A stretch of 64,000 bases of DNA from Idiomarina piscisalsi. GTDB taxonomy: Bacteria; Pseudomonadota; Gammaproteobacteria; Enterobacterales; Alteromonadaceae. The stretch is taken from positions 124,001-188,000 of the forward strand of contig NZ_PIQA01000003.1 of the NCBI RefSeq assembly GCF_003987095.1. Reading direction: 5' to 3'. Shown here in pieces: positions 37,316 through 46,608 of the stretch; positions within the stretch are counted from its first letter, which is position 1; each line of letters opens with the position of its first letter. A program made the position numbers and the translations under genes. The notes below the pieces were generated by a model. That model made no database searches. It saw nothing but the letters and a program-made list of their open reading frames with translations, and was not told where the DNA came from.

Positions 37316-37636
37316 TCACCAGTCCAGCTCCTTGTCCTCCGCAGGTTTCACGTGCCTTTTACCGCTCGTCCGTTTCTTCTGCTTAGTGCTACTTTTGAGC
37401 AGTTGCACAGGAGAAACGCCCTCGTCCGGGAATGCGGCCAGTAAATTGTCGATATGACCCAAAGCCTGGAGAATAGCGACATAAGTCGGTAAGGTGCTTT
37501 TACCACCCTCAGCGGATTTAACCGCATTCAGTGAGACATTAGCTAAGGTAGCTAAGTCCTCCTGAATTAAGTCCTGATTCAACCGATACTGCCTGACTCG
37601 CTGACCAGTGATTGCTGAAACACGATCAGAATCCAT
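37316..37636 (-). CDS. HipB-like XRE-family transcriptional regulator
   Basis: 106 residues. Helix-turn-helix at about residues 11-65: VRQYRLNQDLIQEDLATLAN, SLNAVKSAEGGKSTLPTYVA, ILQALGHIDNLLAAFPDEG. The pattern is that of HipB-type antitoxins. A lysine-rich C-terminal tail follows. No hipA gene is next to it; only a short broken frame lies downstream. A 10-bp inverted repeat just upstream is a likely self-operator. Confidence 0.85.
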   Translation of the reverse strand: MDSDRVSAITGQRVRQYRLNQDLIQEDLATLANVSLNAVKSAEGGKSTLPTYVAILQALGHIDNLLAAFPDEGVSPVQLLKSSTKQKKRTSGKRHVKPAEDKELDW

Positions 37637-37937
37637 ATAAAGAACCTTAAATAGACTTTAAACTGATAATTAGGGTTTAGCAGACTATTTAAGGGTCGTA
37701 ATTAAATTAATTTAAAAGCCTTTATATGAGCTGCATGAATCGCCCTCTTCAAAATCTATGCAGTAACTGACAAATATCTTCCCCGTCCGGCATGTAAATT
37801 TGATGATTTGATTCATTTCCGTTTAAACCACCTTTGTGGCACGATATCGAAAGGCTTTTTAATACACTTCACAGTGCTCGCACTAGCATGAATCGCCAAG
37901 ATAATACTTACATGCGTTGATACTAAGGATTGGTCAA
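37637..37937. other. AT-rich intergenic region between the HipB-like regulator and the gene at 37938
   Basis: About 300 bases without a supported gene. It holds the inverted repeat annotated separately and must contain the divergent promoters of the two flanking genes. No tRNA, insertion sequence end or attachment site was recognised. It is visibly AT-richer than the housekeeping parts of the window. Confidence 0.6.
37645..37694. promoter_or_regulatory. Inverted repeat, likely operator of the HipB-like regulator
   Basis: CCTTAAATAG (37645-37654) and CTATTTAAGG (37685-37694) are perfect inverted repeats with a 30-base spacer. They lie immediately upstream of the regulator's start at 37636. 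The spacer contains a second, weaker pair (TTTAAAC and GTTTAG). Two-site operators of this kind are common for HipB-type repressors. Confidence 0.55.
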
Positions 37938-38318
37938 ATGATACGCAAGAAGCATCCAGATGTACTTAGAGTGGTTGAATACGTTTTAGACAAGGCGTCG
38001 CAGAATGAAACGTTCAGCGTGCAGTCAGCAACTAACAGCAAAGAGCTGAATGGAATAAGCCGATATCATCTCGCCCGGATCATGCGTGATATCTGCCTCG
38101 ACCCAGAAGATGATGGCAGCCTTGCGAGATATACCACAGTAGATAATAACAATACCGATAATATTTTTTGTCATTGGCAGTTAAATGCAAATGCGTACTT
38201 CAGCTACTTGTCATATAAATCAGTTCAAACCGCCAAGATAGCTTTATGGGTCTCATCGGCTGCTTTAGCGGTTGCAATCGCAGGTTTAGCTTTTAATAGC
38301 ATTGGCGCATTTAGCTGA
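37938..38318 (+). CDS. Hypothetical protein with C-terminal membrane anchor, upstream of SIR2-HerA
   Basis: 126 residues from the ATG at 37938 (AAGGAT upstream); a longer TTG start at 37917 is less likely. The N-terminal part (KKHPDVLRVVEYVLDKASQN, GISRYHLARIMRDICLDPED) is helical and could be a small winged-helix-like fold. The C-terminus has one hydrophobic helix (IALWVSSAALAVAIAGLAF), so the protein is probably tail-anchored in the inner membrane. Family not recognised. It lies 179 bases before the SIR2 gene on the same strand; a link with that system is inference. Confidence 0.65.
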   Translation: MIRKKHPDVLRVVEYVLDKASQNETFSVQSATNSKELNGISRYHLARIMRDICLDPEDDGSLARYTTVDNNNTDNIFCHWQLNANAYFSYLSYKSVQTAKIALWVSSAALAVAIAGLAFNSIGAFS

Positions 38319-38497
38319 AAGTATCCGTTGAAACAAATAAGACTAAATTTCTGCCGTAAGAATAAGAAGTAATGGCAGAACTGAAAGCCACCAATAGAAC
38401 TAGACTCTAAAATTATTAAGCACTACTCAACAATCGAACTATCCGTACTTTTTCATTCGACACTACCGAGCAAAATTAAGGACAGGAGATAAGGATA

Positions 38498-39802
38498 ATG
38501 ACACAACAAGAGGTAAGCTGGAAAGGAAAACACGTTTACAAAGTTCGAGATCAGCGATCACCTGTCTTAATTGATGAACCTGAATCAGAAATATTAAGAT
38601 CTGAAGTAGAGCCTTGGTTAACAGCCCTATTTCAAAGCGAACATTTAGGCTTATTGCTCGGGGCTGGCCTACCTACAGCATTGCATTTTTTGGCCAAAGG
38701 CGATGCTGGTGCGGGGATGGAGAGAATGCCTTTGTCAGCTTTTAGCGACCAAATAGGTAAAGCCACCACCGAAAGTGCAAAACGTGCGGGAAGAGGAAAT
38801 GCCAACATTGAAGACCAAATCAGGGTATGTAACGAGCTGATTCGGGGGCTGGAAATCTATGTCACTACCGATGTTTATGGCTCTGGCAAGATTCGAAAGG
38901 AGCTTCAAAAACTAAAATCTGAAGTTGCGCATGGATTAGCTTCGTTTGCAAACAACGTACTTCGCAGCGAGCACAATGTTATTAATGCGGCAAACTCTGA
39001 AGTCGCAGCCGAGTATCTAATGAACTTTTTAGTGAGCTTTTCAAGTCGATCTGCTACCAGAGAGCGATTAAACCTTTTCACGACAAATTATGACCGTCTG
39101 ATAGAATATGGAGCTGAACTCGCTGGAGTCAGACTAATAGACAGGTTTGTTGGCACGATAAACCCTGTATTTAGGTCATCTCGGGTTGAGGTCGACATGC
39201 ACTACAATCCTCCGGGAATAAGAGGTGAACCAAGATACCTCGAAGGCATAGTGCATTTCACAAAACTTCATGGTTCGTTAGATTGGGCAGCCAAAGACAA
39301 CGTGATAAAAAGGTTTGCACTGCCCTATGGAGCATCTGACATAACCCAATATACTAGGGACAATCAAATAAATTTAATGGTCTACCCTAATTCTTCAAAA
39401 GATAGAGAAACTTCAGAATACCCCTACGTTGAAATGTTTAGAGACCTTGCTGCATCTATCTGTCGAGCCAATTCTACCTTAGTCGTATACGGTTACAGCT
39501 TCGGAGATGAGCACATAAATCGCGTGCTAGTGGATATGCTGTCTATTCCATCCACACATTTAGTGATAATTAGCTACGATGACGATAGCGGTAGAGTTCA
39601 GAACTTCTATGCTCAGGCGAAACGCCCCGCACAGATTTCTCTCTTAATAGGCAAACATTTCGGTGATCTTCAAACTCTCGTTGACAATTACCTCCCAAAG
39701 CCTGCCATAGATAGAACCACTATAAAAATGGCCGACTTGCTCAAGTCTCGAGGCTTAGCTCAGTTCGATAGTAAACATAATGAGAGTGAGGACAAAGCAT
39801 GA
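38498..39802 (+). CDS. SIR2-family NADase of a SIR2-HerA anti-phage module
   Basis: 434 residues. SIR2 nucleotide-binding motifs in order: GLLLGAGLPT (GAG at 55-57), LNLFTTNYDRL (N197), TKLHGSLDW (H258) and VVYGYSFGDEH (332-339). N197 and H258 fit the NAD-hydrolysing residues of defence SIR2 domains. The first motif has Leu-Pro where most have a polar residue after GAG. The roughly 80 residues between motifs 1 and 2 are mostly helical. The gene overlaps herA by four bases (ATGA). Known SIR2-HerA pairs deplete NAD+ after phage infection; this role is inferred from the pairing. AT-richer than flanking genes. Confidence 0.9.
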   Translation: MTQQEVSWKGKHVYKVRDQRSPVLIDEPESEILRSEVEPWLTALFQSEHLGLLLGAGLPTALHFLAKGDAGAGMERMPLSAFSDQIGKATTESAKRAGRGNANIEDQIRVCNELIRGLEIYVTTDVYGSGKIRKELQKLKSEVAHGLASFANNVLRSEHNVINAANSEVAAEYLMNFLVSFSSRSATRERLNLFTTNYDRLIEYGAELAGVRLIDRFVGTINPVFRSSRVEVDMHYNPPGIRGEPRYLEGIVHFTKLHGSLDWAAKDNVIKRFALPYGASDITQYTRDNQINLMVYPNSSKDRETSEYPYVEMFRDLAASICRANSTLVVYGYSFGDEHINRVLVDMLSIPSTHLVIISYDDDSGRVQNFYAQAKRPAQISLLIGKHFGDLQTLVDNYLPKPAIDRTTIKMADLLKSRGLAQFDSKHNESEDKA

Positions 39803-41841
39803 ACATTTCACCGATAGAACACTCAGCATCACTACGTATCGGATCAGTTGAATTTGTCTCTCCCGATGAAATAAAAGTTGGGCTCGATTTGGACGCTCCA
39901 GACGGTATCGCCGCTAATGCTGGGACACCTCGGGCCTTTCCCAGAATTAACAGTTATGTACTCATTGCAACCGAGTCAGGATTTATCGTGTCTCAAGTGG
40001 AATGGATAGCTGTCGAGAAGTCACCATTCCCAAAGCGCAAAGGCTTTCAGGATTACGGGTTAATAGATTTACCTTTTCCATTAAGAAAAATGAAAGTCAG
40101 TCCGCTAGGGTTACTAAAGTCTGATGGAAAAAATTTTAAATTTAGACGAGGGGTTCAAGCTTTTCCAAGCGTTGGTGAACCCGTTTTAATACCTACAGAT
40201 ACTCAGTTGAGAGCCATCGTAGAATCAGGCGATAATAGACGAGTAAAAATTGGCACGAGCCCAATTGCAGCGAACGCTGATGTATGTATTGACCCAGATC
40301 GTCTGTTCGGACGACATTTAGCTATTTTAGGTAACACAGGAAGTGGTAAATCTTGTTCTGTTGCTGGCCTCATACAATGGTCACTTGAGTCAGCAAAGGC
40401 GAAAGTTGAACAAGATAATCAGAAGCCCAATGCAAGGTTTATAGTACTCGATCCCAACGGAGAATACTCAAAGGCTTTTGGCGATCAGGCGCGAGTATTT
40501 AAGGTTGGAGATGAAGTAACCCCTTTACAAGTGCCACTCTGGTTTTGGAATAGCGCCGAGTGGATTTCATTTACACAAGCTAGTCCTAAAGCTCAAGCGC
40601 CTCTACTGAAAAGAGCACTTCGGGCTATGAGAAATGAACAGTTCGAATTGTCTGAAGAAATAGATATTTCGGTGCGGAAGTTCTTAAGCACAATATTGAT
40701 TAGTTCTAAACATGAACGGTCAACAGGAGCCCCTTGGGGCTCTTTTCCTAAGCCCAAAGGATTCTATGAAAAAATTTGTAAATGGACAACAAGTGTAGAG
40801 TCGCTAAAAGGCTTATTGGAAGGGACAGATACTAGGCTGGATGATTTACTAACTACACTTGATAATTATCAACAAGCGAGATCAGGTCGACACCCGACAT
40901 ACGAGTCCGACTTAAATGAAGTTAATCAACTAATCGACTCTATAACGACTGCATTTAATGAATTTGGTGGTTCTGAAAAAGATTTGCTTCCCAAGAGTGA
41001 AGATACCCCCTGTATTTTTGATGGTGATGTTTTCGTTTCTTATCTGGAGTCCCTTGCACAAGAAACTGGGAATGAACAATTCGTAGAATTTTTGTTAACC
41101 CGCATAAGAACCATGCTTGCGGATACTCGTATGAGCGAAATTATTGGGGATAACGAGAGCATATCGCTTGCGGATTGGCTTAATACTTATATCGGTGAAG
41201 ATAATGCACAAAATGGATGTGTTACAGTAATAGACCTCTCGTTGGTTCCGGCTGATATCACGCACATAATTACCGCTGTAATCGCTAGAATGACATTTGA
41301 AGCCCTTCAAAGATATCGTAAAGTAAATAATGAGACACTGCCGACAGTTCTAGTGATGGAAGAGGCACACACGTTTGTCAAAAGATATAAGGAAGATACC
41401 GAAAATCAAAATGCAGCAACCGTTTGCTGTCAGGTATTCGAAAAAGTAGCCCGTGAAGGTAGAAAGTTTGGACTTGGATTGGTTTTGTCATCTCAGCGCC
41501 CCTCTGAGTTATCGCCAACGGTATTATCTCAATGCAATAGCTTCCTTCTACATAGAATAAGTAATGACCGAGATCAGGAATTGGTACATCGACTAGTACC
41601 GGATAACTTACGGGGCCTCTTAAGAGAGCTACCATCTCTGCCCTCGCAGCAAGCAATTCTTCTGGGCTGGGCATCTGAACTACCAATAGTAGTCAAAATG
41701 AATGATTTAGATAAACACCAACGGCCTCATTCTGACGACCCTGATTATTGGGACGTTTGGTCTCGCCTAAAAGATAGATCTATCGACTGGGCAGGAATTG
41801 CTAACGACTGGCAGCACGTCGACGATGATTGGGATTCTTAA
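39799..41841 (+). CDS. HerA-family hexameric ATPase partner of SIR2
   Basis: 680 residues. N-terminal HAS-barrel-like beta domain (about 1-150), then a FtsK/HerA ATPase: Walker A GNTGSGKS at 178-185, FIVLDPNGEYSKAFG, Walker B LVMEEAH at 518-524, and an arginine-finger region with LSSQRPSELSPTVLSQCNSF and LHRISNDRDQELV. Archaeal HerA works with NurA in DNA ends; here the partner is SIR2. In described systems HerA assembles a ring that holds and controls SIR2 units. Ends at a terminator. Confidence 0.92.
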   Translation: MNISPIEHSASLRIGSVEFVSPDEIKVGLDLDAPDGIAANAGTPRAFPRINSYVLIATESGFIVSQVEWIAVEKSPFPKRKGFQDYGLIDLPFPLRKMKVSPLGLLKSDGKNFKFRRGVQAFPSVGEPVLIPTDTQLRAIVESGDNRRVKIGTSPIAANADVCIDPDRLFGRHLAILGNTGSGKSCSVAGLIQWSLESAKAKVEQDNQKPNARFIVLDPNGEYSKAFGDQARVFKVGDEVTPLQVPLWFWNSAEWISFTQASPKAQAPLLKRALRAMRNEQFELSEEIDISVRKFLSTILISSKHERSTGAPWGSFPKPKGFYEKICKWTTSVESLKGLLEGTDTRLDDLLTTLDNYQQARSGRHPTYESDLNEVNQLIDSITTAFNEFGGSEKDLLPKSEDTPCIFDGDVFVSYLESLAQETGNEQFVEFLLTRIRTMLADTRMSEIIGDNESISLADWLNTYIGEDNAQNGCVTVIDLSLVPADITHIITAVIARMTFEALQRYRKVNNETLPTVLVMEEAHTFVKRYKEDTENQNAATVCCQVFEKVAREGRKFGLGLVLSSQRPSELSPTVLSQCNSFLLHRISNDRDQELVHRLVPDNLRGLLRELPSLPSQQAILLGWASELPIVVKMNDLDKHQRPHSDDPDYWDVWSRLKDRSIDWAGIANDWQHVDDDWDS

Positions 41842-41860
41842 TTCCACATCGGAAAGTAAA

Positions 41861-41889
41861 AAGCCCACACAAGGTGGGCTTCACTTTTA
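41861..41889. terminator. Terminator between herA and gcvP
   Basis: An 8-bp stem, AAGCCCAC / GTGGGCTT, with a five-base loop, preceded by an A run and followed by CACTTTTAA. Lies between convergent genes and could serve both. Confidence 0.75.
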
Positions 41890-41941
41890 AACGGCTTATT
41901 TACGGTAAACGACTTATTTATTCCCATTAAACGACTTATTT
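41888..41941. repeat. Three copies of a 14-mer between herA and gcvP
   Basis: TAAACGGCTTATTT (41888-41901), TAAACGACTTATTT (41906-41919) and TAAACGACTTATTT (41928-41941). Start-to-start spacings are 18 and 22 bases. No hairpin forms within one unit. Role unknown. Confidence 0.75.
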
Positions 41942-41964
41942 CATGGAAATAACCACCAAAAAGC

Positions 41965-44853
41965 TTACCGGTACTCTTCAATGCTCGGACACGAGCACAT
42001 CAGGTTACGGTCACCAAATACGTCGTCAATGCGGTTAACGGTTGGCCAGAACTTGTCGTAACCAACGGCTTCAACCGGGTAGGTTGCTGTTTGACGGTCG
42101 TATGGGCGGTCCCATTCGGCGTCGGTAATGTCGGCCAGTGTATGCGGTGCATTTACCAGTGGGTTGTTGTCTTTTGGCCAGTCACCAGATGCGACTTTAT
42201 CGGCTTCGGCTTTAATGCTCACCAAGGCTTCAATAAAGCGGTCCAGCTCAGCTTTAGACTCAGACTCGGTCGGCTCAACCATAATGGTACCCGCTACCGG
42301 GAAGCTCATGGTTGGCGAGTGGAAGCCATAGTCCTGCAGGCGCTTAGCCACATCAATTTCGGCAATACCGGCGGCGTCTTTCATTGGACGCAAGTCGATA
42401 ATGCACTCGTGCGCGACACGGTTGTTGCGGCCACGATACAGAATTTTGAAGTGCTTACTCAGCTTCTCAGCAACGTAGTTGGCGTTCAAAATAGCGGTTT
42501 CTGACGCTTCACGTAAGCCTCGTCCGCCCATCATGGCAATGTACATCCATGAAATGGTCAGAATGCTGGCACTACCAAACTGAGCAGCAGATACCGCGCC
42601 GTTGCCTGCTTTAGGGCCTTGGATATTAATCACCGAGTGGTTTGGCAAAAACTCAGCTAAGTGCTGCTTCACACCAATAGGACCCATACCAGGGCCGCCG
42701 CCACCGTGCGGAATACAGAAAGTTTTGTGCAAGTTCAGGTGCGACACGTCCGAGCCTATGTAACCCGGTGAGGTTACGCCAACCTGTGCGTTCATGTTGG
42801 CACCGTCCATGTAAACCTGACCGCCGTAGCTGTGAACCAGGTCGCAAATTTCCTTGATGCCTTCTTCGTACACACCGTGCGTTGACGGGTAAGTCACCAT
42901 AATGCACGACAGGTTATCGCCCGCTTCTTCTGCTTTGGCTTTTAAGTCGTCCATATCCACGTTGCCGTGCTTGTCACAGTCAACCACCACCACTTTCATG
43001 TTGATCATTTGCGCAGAAGCCGGGTTAGTACCGTGCGCAGAACTTGGAATTAAGCAGATATTGCGGTGCCCTTCGTTGCGACTCTCATGGTACTTCTGAA
43101 TAGCCAGCAAGCCAGCGTATTCGCCTTGCGCACCCGAGTTCGGTTGCATAGACATGGCGTCATAACCGGTAATATCCAATAGCCACTCAGACAAGGTGCC
43201 GACCAATTCCTGGTAGCCTTGTGCCTGTTCTACCGGGCAGAACGGATGCAACTGACCAAACTCAGGCCAGGTGACCGGAATCATTTCAGCGGTCGCATTC
43301 AGTTTCATGGTGCACGAGCCCAATGAAATCATGGAATGGTTCAATGCTAAATCTTTGTTTTCCAGTTTCTTAATGTAACGCAGCATTTCGGTTTCTGAGT
43401 GATACTCGTTGAATACCGGGTGCTGTAAGTAGTCTGACTGACGTACCAACGCCGCAGGAATCGACTCGACATCTCCGCCCGCAACACGGCTGTCCAAGAC
43501 GTCAATGTCCAGACCGTGGTTATCACCAAATAACACGTTAAACAGCGTTTCAACATCGTCACGCGTTTTCGCTTCGTCCAGGCTGACGCCAAATACGCCC
43601 TCGCCGTCAACGCGCAGGTTAATGCCAGCAGCTTTAGAGCGCGCTAACACGTCGGTCGCGTTGTCTTTCATTTCGAACGTTAAGGTGTCAAACCAATGGC
43701 TGTTGACCAGCTTCACGCCTTTGTCCTGCATACCTAAGGCGACAATGTCAGTCAGGCGGTGAATGCGGTTGGCAATACGGCGCAGACCTTGTGGACCGTG
43801 ATACACAGCATAGAAGGACGCCATGTTCGCCAGCAAAACTTGCGCGGTACAGATGTTTGAGTTCGCTTTTTCACGGCGTATGTGCTGCTCACGCGTTTGC
43901 ATAGCCATACGCAATGCCGGACGTCCGCGAGAGTCTTTAGAAACCCCAATAATACGACCTGGCAACGAACGCTTAAACTTGTCACGAGTTGCGAAGAACG
44001 CTGCATGAGGACCACCGTAGCCCATCGGCACACCGAAACGCTGAGCGTTACCGAAGACCATGTCCGCACCCATTTCGCCCGGTGACTTCAGCATTAACAG
44101 GCTCATTAAGTCAGAAGCAACGGCGACAATGGCTTTTTTCTCCTGCAACTCACCAATTAATTGTTCGATGTTGTGCAGCTGACCTTGTTTGTCCGGATAT
44201 TGCAGTAACGCACCGAAGACATCATGGTCGGACGCTTCGCGCGCAGGACCAACAATAATGTCAAAGCCGTAATACTCGGCACGAGTTTTCACTACGTCGA
44301 TGGTTTGCGGGTAAACATTGTCCGCAATAAAGAACGCATTGGCCTTTTTATTCTTCGACACGCGCTTGGCCATAGCCATTGCTTCGGCGGCGGCAGTGGC
44401 TTCGTCCAACAATGAGGCGCTGGCTAAATCCAAGCCGGTTAAGTCCATGGTCATTTGCTGGAAGTTAAGCAGCGCTTCTAAACGGCCCTGCGCAATTTCC
44501 GGCTGATACGGGGTATACGCGGTATACCAACCCGGGTTTTCCAACACGTTACGTAAAATAACGTTCGGTACAACGGTGTCGTAGTAACCCATACCAATGT
44601 ACGAGGTGAAAATTTCGTTTTTCTGAGCAATGGTTTTCAGGCGAGCTAACGCCTCACGTTCCGTTTGCGGCTCACCAACTTGCAAGAACGGTTCGCGCAA
44701 TATCGCGCCAGGCACCGTGTCTTTGGTTAAAGCTTCTAAAGAATCCACACCCAGCTCTGCCAACATGGCTTTTTGCTCTTCAGCACTTGGGCCAATGTGG
44801 CGACCGATGAACTCATCGTGGTGTTCTAATTGCGTCAGGGTAGTACTGCTCAT
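41965..44853 (-). CDS. gcvP: Glycine decarboxylase P protein
   Basis: 962 residues, single-chain P protein as in E. coli (957). N-terminal [17 protein letters not shown], the repeated PLP-enzyme halves, and the PLP lysine in [19 protein letters not shown]. It decarboxylates glycine and passes the aminomethyl group to the lipoyl arm of GcvH. Last gene of gcvT-gcvH-gcvP, with a 99-base gap and hairpin before it. Confidence 0.98.
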   Translation of the reverse strand: MSSTTLTQLEHHDEFIGRHIGPSAEEQKAMLAELGVDSLEALTKDTVPGAILREPFLQVGEPQTEREALARLKTIAQKNEIFTSYIGMGYYDTVVPNVILRNVLENPGWYTAYTPYQPEIAQGRLEALLNFQQMTMDLTGLDLASASLLDEATAAAEAMAMAKRVSKNKKANAFFIADNVYPQTIDVVKTRAEYYGFDIIVGPAREASDHDVFGALLQYPDKQGQLHNIEQLIGELQEKKAIVAVASDLMSLLMLKSPGEMGADMVFGNAQRFGVPMGYGGPHAAFFATRDKFKRSLPGRIIGVSKDSRGRPALRMAMQTREQHIRREKANSNICTAQVLLANMASFYAVYHGPQGLRRIANRIHRLTDIVALGMQDKGVKLVNSHWFDTLTFEMKDNATDVLARSKAAGINLRVDGEGVFGVSLDEAKTRDDVETLFNVLFGDNHGLDIDVLDSRVAGGDVESIPAALVRQSDYLQHPVFNEYHSETEMLRYIKKLENKDLALNHSMISLGSCTMKLNATAEMIPVTWPEFGQLHPFCPVEQAQGYQELVGTLSEWLLDITGYDAMSMQPNSGAQGEYAGLLAIQKYHESRNEGHRNICLIPSSAHGTNPASAQMINMKVVVVDCDKHGNVDMDDLKAKAEEAGDNLSCIMVTYPSTHGVYEEGIKEICDLVHSYGGQVYMDGANMNAQVGVTSPGYIGSDVSHLNLHKTFCIPHGGGGPGMGPIGVKQHLAEFLPNHSVINIQGPKAGNGAVSAAQFGSASILTISWMYIAMMGGRGLREASETAILNANYVAEKLSKHFKILYRGRNNRVAHECIIDLRPMKDAAGIAEIDVAKRLQDYGFHSPTMSFPVAGTIMVEPTESESKAELDRFIEALVSIKAEADKVASGDWPKDNNPLVNAPHTLADITDAEWDRPYDRQTATYPVEAVGYDKFWPTVNRIDDVFGDRNLMCSCPSIEEYR

Positions 44854-44894
44854 TTAACTCAGCCTCGTACATTTATCGATAGTAAGAAACAACG

Positions 44895-44917
44895 AACCCC
44901 GGTTAATTTCCGGGGCT
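44895..44917 (-). other. Stem-loop between gcvH and gcvP
   Basis: AACCCCGG and CCGGGGCT pair through a 6-bp GC core with a seven-base loop. No T run follows in the direction of transcription. It may be a processing or partial attenuation site that lowers gcvP relative to gcvTH. Confidence 0.5.
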
Positions 44918-44952
44918 CAGGACGCTTAGTCATTGGTACAAAGTCCAATGGC

Positions 44953-45342
44953 TTAGTCTTCGTCTATTGAAGCCTCGTAAGCGTTTGCGTCCAATAAATT
45001 TTCAAGTTCACTGCTGTCATCCGCTTTAATACGGAATAACCAGCCGTCGCCATAAGAGTCATTGTTGACTGTTTCCGGCGCGTCTTCTAAGTCTTCGTTA
45101 ATAGCGACAATTTCACCCGTCATTGGTGCGTAAATATCTGATGCCGCTTTTACAGATTCAGCGACAGCAATGTCGTCGCCTGTTTCAACTTTGTCACCAA
45201 CATCTGGCAACTCAACGAAAACCATGTCTCCTAACAGCTCTTGCGCATGTTCAGAGATACCAACGGTAAAGGTGCCATCACCTTCGTCGCGCACCCACTC
45301 GTGAGTTGATGCGTATTTCAGATCGGCTGGAATATTGCTCAT
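44953..45342 (-). CDS. gcvH: Glycine cleavage system H protein
   Basis: 129 residues, same as E. coli. The lipoylated lysine lies in [40 protein letters not shown] at the N-terminus and [11 protein letters not shown] near the end match the family. It carries reaction intermediates between P, T and L proteins. The L protein (lipoamide dehydrogenase) is encoded elsewhere. Confidence 0.98.
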   Translation of the reverse strand: MSNIPADLKYASTHEWVRDEGDGTFTVGISEHAQELLGDMVFVELPDVGDKVETGDDIAVAESVKAASDIYAPMTGEIVAINEDLEDAPETVNNDSYGDGWLFRIKADDSSELENLLDANAYEASIDED

Positions 45343-45387
45343 AATGACTTCCTGTAGTTCAAAATCGTTTATTGTGATGAAACAGAA

Positions 45388-46467
45388 TTATAAAACAGAT
45401 TGACCGTTTCGCACGAAGCCCGGTTTGACGACCTTCACCGGTACTTGTTTCTTACGCATTTCAACGTCTGCGGTATCACCCACTGAAGCAGGAACACGCG
45501 CCAATGCGACCGAGAAACCAAGTGTAGGCGAGAATGTACCAGAAGTGATGATACCTTCGCCACCCTCAACGGTCACTTTTTGACCGTGACGAAGCACGCC
45601 TTTTTCTTCCATCACCAACCCTACCAGCTTGTCGTGCCCTTCGGCTTTCTTCTGTTCTAATGCTTTACGGCCAATAAAATCTCGGTCTGCCGGCTCAAAT
45701 GCCACACTCCAGCCCATGTTAGCTTCCAGCGGCGTGATATTCTCGTCCATGTCCTGACCATACAGGTTCATGCCGGCTTCCAGACGCAGAGTATCTCGGG
45801 CGCCCAAACCACACGGAGCAACGCCGGCTTCCATCAGCTGCCCCCATAGCATTTCGACCTGCTCAGCAGATACTGCAATTTCGTAGCCTTTTTCGCCGGT
45901 ATAGCCCGTGGTAGCAATGAAGTAATCGCCAACGTCTTTACCCACAAAAGGTTTCATGCCGTCAATTTCGGCGTATTGTTCGCTTGAAAGTACTTTCTGA
46001 ATTTTCTCAGCCGCGTTAGGACCTTGCAGCGCAAGCATGCCCATATCGTCACGTTCTTTCGTGGTGACATCAAAATCGGCAGCGACTTTTTCAATCCATG
46101 CTAAGTCACGGTCACGAGTGGCTGAGTTCACAACCATACGGTAAGACGTTTCTGAGAAGTGATACACGATAAGGTCATCAATAACACCGCCGTTTTCGTT
46201 CAGCATGCTGGTGTATTGTGCTTTACCTTCGGTTTTTAGCTTGGCCACATCGTTAGCAAGCAGGTAACGCAAAAACGCCTGAGCTTGTGGGCCTTCGACG
46301 TCAACAATGGTCATGTGAGACACGTCGAAAACACCGCAGTCACGGCGTACCGCGTGGTGCTCTTCAATCTGAGAACCATAGTTCAGCGGCATATCCCAGC
46401 CGTGAAAGTCGACCATTTTGGCACCAGCTTTTACGTGTGCATCGTACAGTGGCGTTTTGCTACCCAT
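45388..46467 (-). CDS. gcvT: Glycine cleavage system aminomethyltransferase T
   Basis: 359 residues. [20 protein letters not shown] at the start, [15 protein letters not shown], the folate-site [11 protein letters not shown] and [19 protein letters not shown]. It transfers the methylene group from GcvH to tetrahydrofolate and releases ammonia. First gene of the gcvTHP operon, 45 bases ahead of gcvH, with a divergent LysR regulator upstream. Confidence 0.98.
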   Translation of the reverse strand: MGSKTPLYDAHVKAGAKMVDFHGWDMPLNYGSQIEEHHAVRRDCGVFDVSHMTIVDVEGPQAQAFLRYLLANDVAKLKTEGKAQYTSMLNENGGVIDDLIVYHFSETSYRMVVNSATRDRDLAWIEKVAADFDVTTKERDDMGMLALQGPNAAEKIQKVLSSEQYAEIDGMKPFVGKDVGDYFIATTGYTGEKGYEIAVSAEQVEMLWGQLMEAGVAPCGLGARDTLRLEAGMNLYGQDMDENITPLEANMGWSVAFEPADRDFIGRKALEQKKAEGHDKLVGLVMEEKGVLRHGQKVTVEGGEGIITSGTFSPTLGFSVALARVPASVGDTADVEMRKKQVPVKVVKPGFVRNGQSVL

Positions 46468-46514
46468 AACGCGTTCCTTATCTGTTCACTTTATGTGCGT
46501 GTTTATGGGCGCAA

Positions 46515-46549
46515 ATTATAGGCGTGATTGACTTAAACTTAAAATCAAT
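46515..46549 (-). promoter_or_regulatory. gcvT promoter region with a LysR-type dyad
   Basis: TATAAT on the minus strand at 46520-46515 is a good -10 for gcvT; the -35 is weak. Just upstream, ATTGA (46527-46531) and TCAAT (46545-46549) form a dyad with a 13-base centre, the kind of site LysR-family activators use. The divergent LysR gene starts 60 bases further right. No glycine riboswitch was seen. Confidence 0.45.
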
Positions 46550-46608
46550 AATGCTTATAATGGTATTAATTTTTTAAATATCAAATACTAAGTTTATAAA
46601 GTGAGCCA

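Noticed and set aside
41888-41941. CRISPR-like repeats
   Set aside because: Only three 14-base units with 4- to 8-base gaps, no spacers of usual length and no cas genes nearby.
30968-41964. Prophage or integrative element
   Set aside because: No integrase, structural phage genes, tRNA target or attachment repeats were recognised.
46468-46608. Glycine riboswitch upstream of gcvT
   Set aside because: No paired aptamer pattern was visible in the 141-base gap, which also holds the LysR promoter.
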